Assembly: GCF_000264905.1 (NCBI RefSeq)
Contig: NW_006763133.1
Coordinates: 405,975 to 469,974, forward strand
DNA from: Stereum hirsutum FP-91666 SS1
Taxonomy: Eukaryota; Basidiomycota; Agaricomycetes; Russulales; Stereaceae
DNA length: 64,000 nt
Reading direction: 5' to 3'
Positions 57,792 to 64,000 of the stretch are shown piece after piece (position 1 is the first letter of the stretch; the number at the start of each line of letters is the position of its first letter). Position numbers and translations under genes: made by a program. The notes below the pieces were generated by a model, which did not search any database, was not told where the DNA came from, and worked only from the letters and a program-made list of their open reading frames with translations.

Positions 57792-59738
57792 ATGGTGAGT
57801 GTGTTTCGATATGACTTACCAGTGCCGGGCCTATATGGAAGATGAACTCATGCCGCTTTTGTTCTGTTGTAGCCGTCAAAGCAAACCTCCGCCACACCCC
57901 GGCACCCGACAAGACACACTGCTGCGATCGCTCCCGCCCAGGAGGGAAGGTTGACGCAGAATCGGTTGGTCCAGCCTGCGAGTAGGAGTGGGGACCGGTA
58001 TGCAGATCGGAAGAGGGTTGTTGTCGGCACTGTTGAGAGCTCGAGGGTACGCCATCCTCCTATGCTTCATCCTCTGCTCCTCCCCTATGCCCCTCCCTAT
58101 CAATTACACGTCGATGGGTTTGATCGGGGAACGTCACCGTTGGTGGTGCCAGCCGGGAATCGGCCGTGGACACTTGGCAGCAGTTATTTCCACCGTCCAG
58201 CGTATGTGCTGAGGGCAACGGACTGACATTGCACCCTATCCATCCTTATTTGTTCATCACTCTCACCATCGATCTCTTTCTTAGGCACCAAAGAAGACAG
58301 CACCAACGACGGGTGCGAGTGGCACAAAGGTTACATCATCCAAGGAATGGAAGGAGATATTCCCCGGACAACCGATTCCCGTTACTGCAGACAGAGCTTG
58401 GACCAAAGTTGCGGATCTTCAGGTACGTCCATGATTTTTCTCTCTCCCATTTCTTCAGAATATTAATGCCACTGCCACACATCTGTGCAATCTGCAGTCC
58501 CTTCGCACGATGGAGGACATACCCATCATCCGCACGCACACCCCCATCCGTCCGCTGTTGACGAGCACGAACTTCTCAGTCCGACTATTGGCAGATCTGC
58601 CGGAACCCTCCTGGCAAGAGCATTTCAGCAACACCGTTGGGCCGAACCAGGAAGCAACCAGTCCAACTGTAGGCCAGTTCTACAATGAATTCGTCACATC
58701 CACTCCCATTCCTCAGCGCCGGCCCCTGGTGCAGCATCGAGCTCGAGATTTCCATATCGGCAATGGGACGACTTTCGGCCGCCCATCGATCTGGGGGCCG
58801 GCTGGTCTTGTCGCTCCCTACATGGCACGAAAGCCAATGGTCGCCCAACCCGAAGCCCGGGCTTACTATTTCGCTGACTTGGAGGCGACGTATCGTGTCG
58901 GTGCCAGTCATCCAGTACTTCTGCACTTTGAGGAGGCGAGCACCTCGTCCGACAGCGCACACTCTGGCGACGAATCGTCGCCTTCCTCCGATGAGATGCA
59001 GCTCGCTACACCGCGACCCTTTCGCTTCATCAATGACACACTCGAGAGAAAGGCAGGAGCGCGACCGACGCAGCACACCAGCATCCACGCCGACATCTCT
59101 CAATCGGCCCCAATCGACATCGACGCGACGGTCAGCAGATTGATGAACGACCCAGCTGTCTGTGCTACACAGGCAACAGATAAGAAAGATACAACGCGCA
59201 CGACGGAGCTCGCCGAGATGACGGAACGGAGACTCCAGGTCAGTTCGCATGTGTAACCTCATCATCTGCACCCTGATTGAAACACTGACAACCTCTCGTC
59301 ATTTATGAAACACCAGACACAACCCTTGGGAAGTGGCACCCCGACACGCCCACCTTTTGTAGGGCTTTACCACCTGAAGATGGCGACTCAGCGCCGTCGC
59401 CTTGCCCACCTCGCTCTCGCATCGTCATCATCGGAGGAAAAGAGGAAGATTTGAAGGTGCCGGAAGCGCAGGCCATGTCGGAAATCGAGGCGTACGTGGT
59501 GGAGGAGACGAGGCTCGCGAACGTGGAGCATCCATGGCCAAAGGTGGTGTCGTACATGGTGGATATGCAGTGGATAGAGGATATTGTAGACGTCGCGGAG
59601 GCCTTTGGGGACGATTTCGTGGAGCCGTACGTGCCGATTTTTATCGGGAGTGAATACCTTCCCGTTTCTGCGAGATTCGCGGCATGGTGGGTCAACAGGG
59701 GATGGGGGAAAAGGTTCGACGTGATCGGAGTGATTTAG
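57792..59738 (+). CDS. Unrecognised protein, Pro/Ser-rich
   Basis: The first coding exon holds only the ATG (57792-57794); the next intron begins GTGAGT. The protein continues PSKQTSATPRHPTRHTAAIA and later SSKEWKEIFPGQPIPVTADR, MEDIPIIRTHTPIRPLLTST, WGPAGLVAPYMARKPMVAQP and an acidic Ser-rich part. The last exon reads SRIVIIGGKEEDLKVPEAQA, MSEIEAYVVEETRL and ends FDVIGVI. Reaching that last frame needs the acceptor CTTGGGAAG (about 59333); the nearer AACACCAG leads to a different, shorter tail ending EEKRKI. The 58041-58285 segment may be an intron or partly coding. No family recognised; the exon-rich, compositionally protein-like sequence supports a real gene. Confidence 0.6.
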
Positions 59739-61139
59739 ATGTTCGGGGAGAAACAGCTTACGAACGATGGACCGCGGGTGCGATATGTCTGTACGTTAGG
59801 TGTGGTGGCTTTTTCGTGGGGCCAAGTGCATATATCGACAGCGTAATTGGTGTGGCCTAAAAGTGGTTGTTTTCGTTTATGGTTTGGATACGTACTATGG
59901 TTTGGATACGTACGTACGAGCATTACGTACCTCTTTTTGTTTCTTTGTGTTGTGTCTCCTATCCGTTCGCCCGGGTTTATTAATATTGATCGTTACAACG
60001 CTCTCCTCGTATGCATGTCGGGGAGGAATCGCCTGTATTTCGCCAAGTCGTATTTGTTTGGTTGTCTGTCTGTCCACCGATAGTATCATCCACCGTGTCT
60101 GTGTCTTTAAAAAACAAATCTCAGCTCTCATTCAGCTTGATCAACAAGGATCTGATAATCCACATACCTGTCCAAGCGAACTACCCCATTACACAGTCGA
60201 TGCCTCCGGCTCTCCTGAATAAGCGATGGTATTGTCCCCGTGGTTTGACGCAAAGTCCAGTACAAGGTATCGTCACAGAAAGGAAAGGAAGGAGCCAGCC
60301 TTCATACAAGACTGAGAAAGGCCTAAGATTGGTGAACAAGGGCAAAGGGTAACCGGCAAATCCCGTCCTTTATTCTGCGAGATTCTGTGTCGACGTCCTC
60401 CCTCGTCCTCCCCATCACCGTTGCATGTCTCTATGTACACATGTAAAGCTGACAGGGACTACTTTCAGGGGCCAACGCCGAACGGTTTCGCCAAAGTCTC
60501 GCCTGGCCAAAGTCTCGTTTGTCAATGTCTAGAACTGTTAGGCGCCGCTTTGCTTCGAAGCTAGTAACTGGAAAGTTGGAAGACGTTTGCAGCTGTTCTA
60601 CTTGATAGCTAGAGCATTGAGACGGCACGATCTCTGGCGTGTAGGTGCTGATGTATGTGCTGATGCAAACCATCACCGCGAAAGTTCTATAGGCGCCCCT
60701 CGGAGGTCGCTTTGCGCCGTCTTCACTTTACAAAACTGGCCCAAAACTAGGCATGCTCGACTAGCCCGATGTGTCTAAGAGGGCTGCCATGCTGTCCACG
60801 CCTGTTCTGTTGCCTCAGGCTATGCACAATAATACCGCGACTGCACCAGCGGCCTTCGTCAGTGCTATATCTAGTCTAATCGGCAGTTGTACGCCCCATC
60901 TAGACTAGTCAGCGAGCGCCTTTGCACTCGTATAAAGCAGAGTGTGTCACCTCTGTAAGGTCTACTAGCAATCTTCCGCACTATTCGTTCTCCACTACTG
61001 CTGCCTCTAGGCTTCTTCTTGATATCAACCGTTTTCATCGTCTCGGAAGGATATCCGCTTCATCATTCGTGCAAGTGAGGAAGACTGTCCCTGCTATGAA
61101 CGTGTGGACCTTCTAACGCTACGTCATTTTCAGTCACCC
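59739..61139. other. 1.4-kb intergenic stretch
   Basis: No coding region is recognised. It includes a direct repeat GTTTGGATACGTAC (about 59881-59911) and the 5' region of the WD40 gene with a pyrimidine-rich leader. Confidence 0.45.
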
Positions 61140-63326
61140 ATGCCAGTATTCAGATGGATACCGGAGGAGGAAGCCTGGCTGGAGGCTCGCATCATTGCTG
61201 ACGGAGGCCAATCCGACACCAACATCAAACCATGGCTCAAAAATCTCGTCGCCGACTTTCGAGACGCGTTTCCTTTCATCGCTCGTCGCACACCGGGCGG
61301 AATGACGGAAACTCATGATGAGTTAGTTGCTAGATGGAAAGAAATTCGACGGGTATGTACTCTGTTATTTTTACGACAAGTGCATTTGATGAGGTATTAT
61401 TTCTTGCGCCACTCGTTAGAGAGTCACAAAGTGGATACAGAACCACCAAAACGCCGTGTTGAGCAAACATTCCCGCGGCCAACCACAGACCTCTGCTATG
61501 CGCTCCTCAGCCGCACGTCTCAAACGACCTCGCTCGAAGAACGCTCGGGACATGGCCAAGGCCAACCATCCACAGCTGAAAACTCTCTGGACGGAACTGC
61601 GCGCACGAGTCAAAGACGGCGAGTTGACCAGATCGCAGATGCTTGTTGAACATAACAATGCTGTCACCAAGCTTCTCCAAGACGAACAGTGGAACGTTTA
61701 CTACTCTGAGATGGCGAACCGTCCTGATGCAGACGGGCCTCCTCTGGTTGAGCGTGTAACAGATGACGAGCCTAACCATTCGAGCACCAGAACTTTACAG
61801 TTCATTTCGTGCGAGTGCGTCTTCTTCCTGCTCTTCATGTAGTTCGTCGTCTAACGTGGAGCTTGATAGGCCCCAGGCCTCCGAAAGCACGGAACCCGGA
61901 AACCATCACATACCACTTGTAGAATCTTCAGATGCTCCCTATATCTCTTACTCTTTCGTGGACGACTCGAATTATCCGTCGATCGGTCCTCCTTTTACAC
62001 CATCGATTCTCGAGCCAGCTTTTCCTTCCACTTTTACGGATCCTGATATGGCCACAGTTCCGGAGACAACCAGTGCGCACGGGTTACCGTCCGCAGACAC
62101 CGAACTCGAGTTCAACCCTCAGACCTTCGTATCAACGTCACACACATCGTTTGCGGCTCACGCGTCATCCAATGTATCCATGCCGCCCGCTCATATTTAT
62201 CGTAAGTGTGCTTTCTCCAGAATATCGTGTCCGTAACAAATTGTGCCTAATACACGTCTGCTACGCCATTTGAATTTCAGAAAACTCGTACCATATCCCA
62301 GAACACGTCGAGCACTCGCCCCCACACTCTGCCCCGCCCACGAATACATCATCTACCTCAATCATCCCTCACCCATTTCCTTCCACGACACAGTCGACGA
62401 TAGACTTCCACCCGCGTCTCATCGATCCCATGGACGTGCAGAGTCAGTCCGCTCACGCATCGGCCAGCACTGTCCAACGCCACCGACATCCTGTTACCCC
62501 TCCCCGTTCCATCGGCACCACTCACTCTCGCACACTCAAAGACTGGTCCCCAGCTGGTGACTGGTATCATCACAAAACGATCTCTTTCCCGATCCGCAGG
62601 CACATTATTTGCACCGCCTTCGCACCCGATGGAAAATCCTTCGTCACTGGCTCAGTTGACGGCGCAGTCACAGTGTGGGACGTGCAAACCTGCGAGAGTA
62701 TTCTTGGGCCGCTGAAGGGTCACAAGGGATTTGTTTCCGCTGTTGCAATCTCTCCAGACGGGCGATACATCGTCTCCGGGTTCTGGGATAATACAGTTCG
62801 CATCTGGAATGCACAGACGGGAACGAAACTGGCCAAGTTTACCGGGCATAAAACTTGGATCAGTGCTGTGGTATTTTGGTCGGATAGCAGCAGGGTTATC
62901 TCGAGCGACATGTTCGGCAACACTATGATGTGGGATGTATCTTCTGGCGATATTATTCACAGCTTCGCAGAGCCTAACCACCCTGTCAGCCATCTCGACT
63001 GCTCTACAGATGGAAGATTCATACTCGCTGCTTGCGACAAGCACATCAGCATATGGAATGTTGCCAGTGGCGAGCTGATTCCACAATCTTCCGAGGAGCT
63101 CACGGATTTTGTTTCTATGTGGAACCGATATAGCCGACTGTATACATATTCAGATGGACGTGTTCGTGCTTGGAGGGCCTCCGATAATTCTGAGTTGCGC
63201 TTCACATTATTGTACTATTCATCCATCTCGCCGGATAGGGAATATATGACCATCCCACATGACGACTTGGGTGATTTTTCTATCTACTCTCGTCGCCCAC
63301 ACCGCAACGAGCGACCTAGTTTGTGA
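61140..63326 (+). CDS. Protein with possible helical DNA-binding N-terminus and WD40 C-terminus
   Basis: The start at 61140 gives MPVFRWIPEEEAWLEARIIA, an acidic/aromatic helical block, then WKEIRR spliced to RVTKWIQNHQNAVLSKHSRG. The W..EEE.WLEAR...FP...R...W.......KWIQN layout resembles homeodomain-like modules seen in many mushroom proteins (family resemblance, not proof). A basic segment (RLKRPRSKNARDMAKANHPQ) and a Ser-rich linker follow. The C-terminal third has WD40 repeats: FAPDGKSFVTGSVDGAVTVW, ISPDGRYIVSGFWDNTVRIW, RVISSDMFGNTMMWD, FILAACDKHISIW, with GH dipeptides at the usual spacing. Introns lie at about 61355-61420, about 61751-61789 and 62200-62279 (GTAAGT to TTTCAG). It could instead be two adjacent genes; the last intron joins linker and WD40 frames, favouring one. 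The stop at 63326 overlaps a GTGAGT donor, so a further exon is possible. Confidence 0.65.
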
Positions 63327-64000
63327 GTATCATCTTTATTCTCATTCGAATCCTTGATACGAGCTGAGAATACCGTTATTGCTATGGGACTGTTAGCTCG
63401 TTTGTTGAGGTTGCAAGGCGGTGAGGTGGAAGGAGACAATGAATGTGACGATGGCAGAAAGACGAGGGATATGGTAGAAGGGAAGGCGGTGGACTTGAAG
63501 AAGAGATGTAGCCAGGGCTGCCTACTCCCCAGAGGCGAAAGCGAGAATCTAATAACTCCGCATCGACAAAGTCGTCGCAGTATGTACCGGTCGAACAATA
63601 TTTATCAGACTCTCCCAGTGGTGTGCATTCGCAATGCCATGAACCCAAGCCATGAATTATCTACTTAATATATCTACCGAACCGACATATTAACGGAGAA
63701 GAGAAGAGCAAAACAAACAAACAAACGGGACTCGCGTCTATCCACATCTACCATAACCACGCCCAAAGATGCGTTGATACCCCACTCATTGGACCGCATC
63801 GAAAAGAAAAAGAAGAAGGCTAGCCGCTATTCACCTAAGCCATAAAGCGAAGCCCAAAGAATTGCCAGCACCCTGCACGGCAACACGTCACCCGCCATCA
63901 ACTCATCCAGAGTTCAAGAGCGGGCACAGCAAACCACGACAGTCAAACGTCAACGAAATAAGAAAAAGGTAGCTACGACAACAAAGTCACGGCACATTCC
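63327..64000. other. 3' flank, nothing recognised
   Basis: No supported gene is present. A short (AAAC)n microsatellite lies at about 63713-63727. Confidence 0.45.

Noticed and set aside
63354..63668. Plus-strand frame after the WD40 gene
   Set aside because: It could be reached from the GTGAGT at the WD40 stop, but its composition is not WD40-like and no good acceptor is evident.

Overview
The window is nuclear DNA of a filamentous basidiomycete, most likely an Agaricomycete. Genes on both strands are cut by many short GT-AG introns (mostly 45-100 bp). Every recognisable protein is a fungal or general eukaryotic family (Skn7, Scd6/LSM14, Vps11, Trs23, Atp18, Cox16, Apn1). F-box/LRR, BTB and multi-intron type-B carboxylesterase genes are common in mushroom genomes. 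I saw no bacterial genes, CRISPR arrays, rRNA, convincing tRNA or intact transposons. The supplied six-frame translations begin at GTG and TTG as well as ATG, so starts and splice joints below were re-derived from the sequence and need transcript support.

Layout: 1-349 (-) truncated J-domain protein; 685-2002 (-) AIM24 family; 2741-4918 (+) F-box-like protein with an acidic tract; 5495-7599 (+) endonuclease IV (APN1); 8075-10580 (+) secreted carboxylesterase 1; 11392-16599 (-) Skn7-type stress regulator (HSF domain, coiled coil, receiver domain); 16600-18960 no recognised gene; 18961-19604 (-) TRS23 and 19845-21129 (+) a BTB protein, divergent; 21464-22700 a partial tandem duplication carrying an esterase 3' fragment and a BTB tail; 22281-31226 (-) three head-to-tail carboxylesterases; 31963-32918 (-) NAD(P)-binding protein; 32919-36905 gene-poor with inverted repeats; 36906-37380 (+) small disordered protein; 37844-39829 (+) SCD6; 40407-44274 (-) VPS11; 44275-47571 gene-poor; 47572-47981 (+) ATP18; 48903-50567 (-) basic-region, low-complexity protein; 50974-52861 (-) ADE12 divergent from 53242-53857 (+) COX16; 55365-56981 (+) MYND protein; 57792-59738 (+) unknown protein; 61140-63326 (+) protein with a possible DNA-binding N-terminus and WD40 C-terminus.

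Most of the window is conserved housekeeping: DNA repair, vesicle tethering (TRAPP, HOPS/CORVET), mRNA translation control, purine synthesis and mitochondrial respiration. Set into this is an accessory esterase family of four intact genes plus one fragment, each intact gene with a signal peptide and a TATA box. The features most worth a second look are the segmental duplication at 21-22.7 kb, the long SKN7 introns (one holding a cluster of CGCATATA motifs, one giving a receiver-less protein if retained), a repeat shared by two SCD6 introns, and the WD40 protein with the possible DNA-binding N-terminus.
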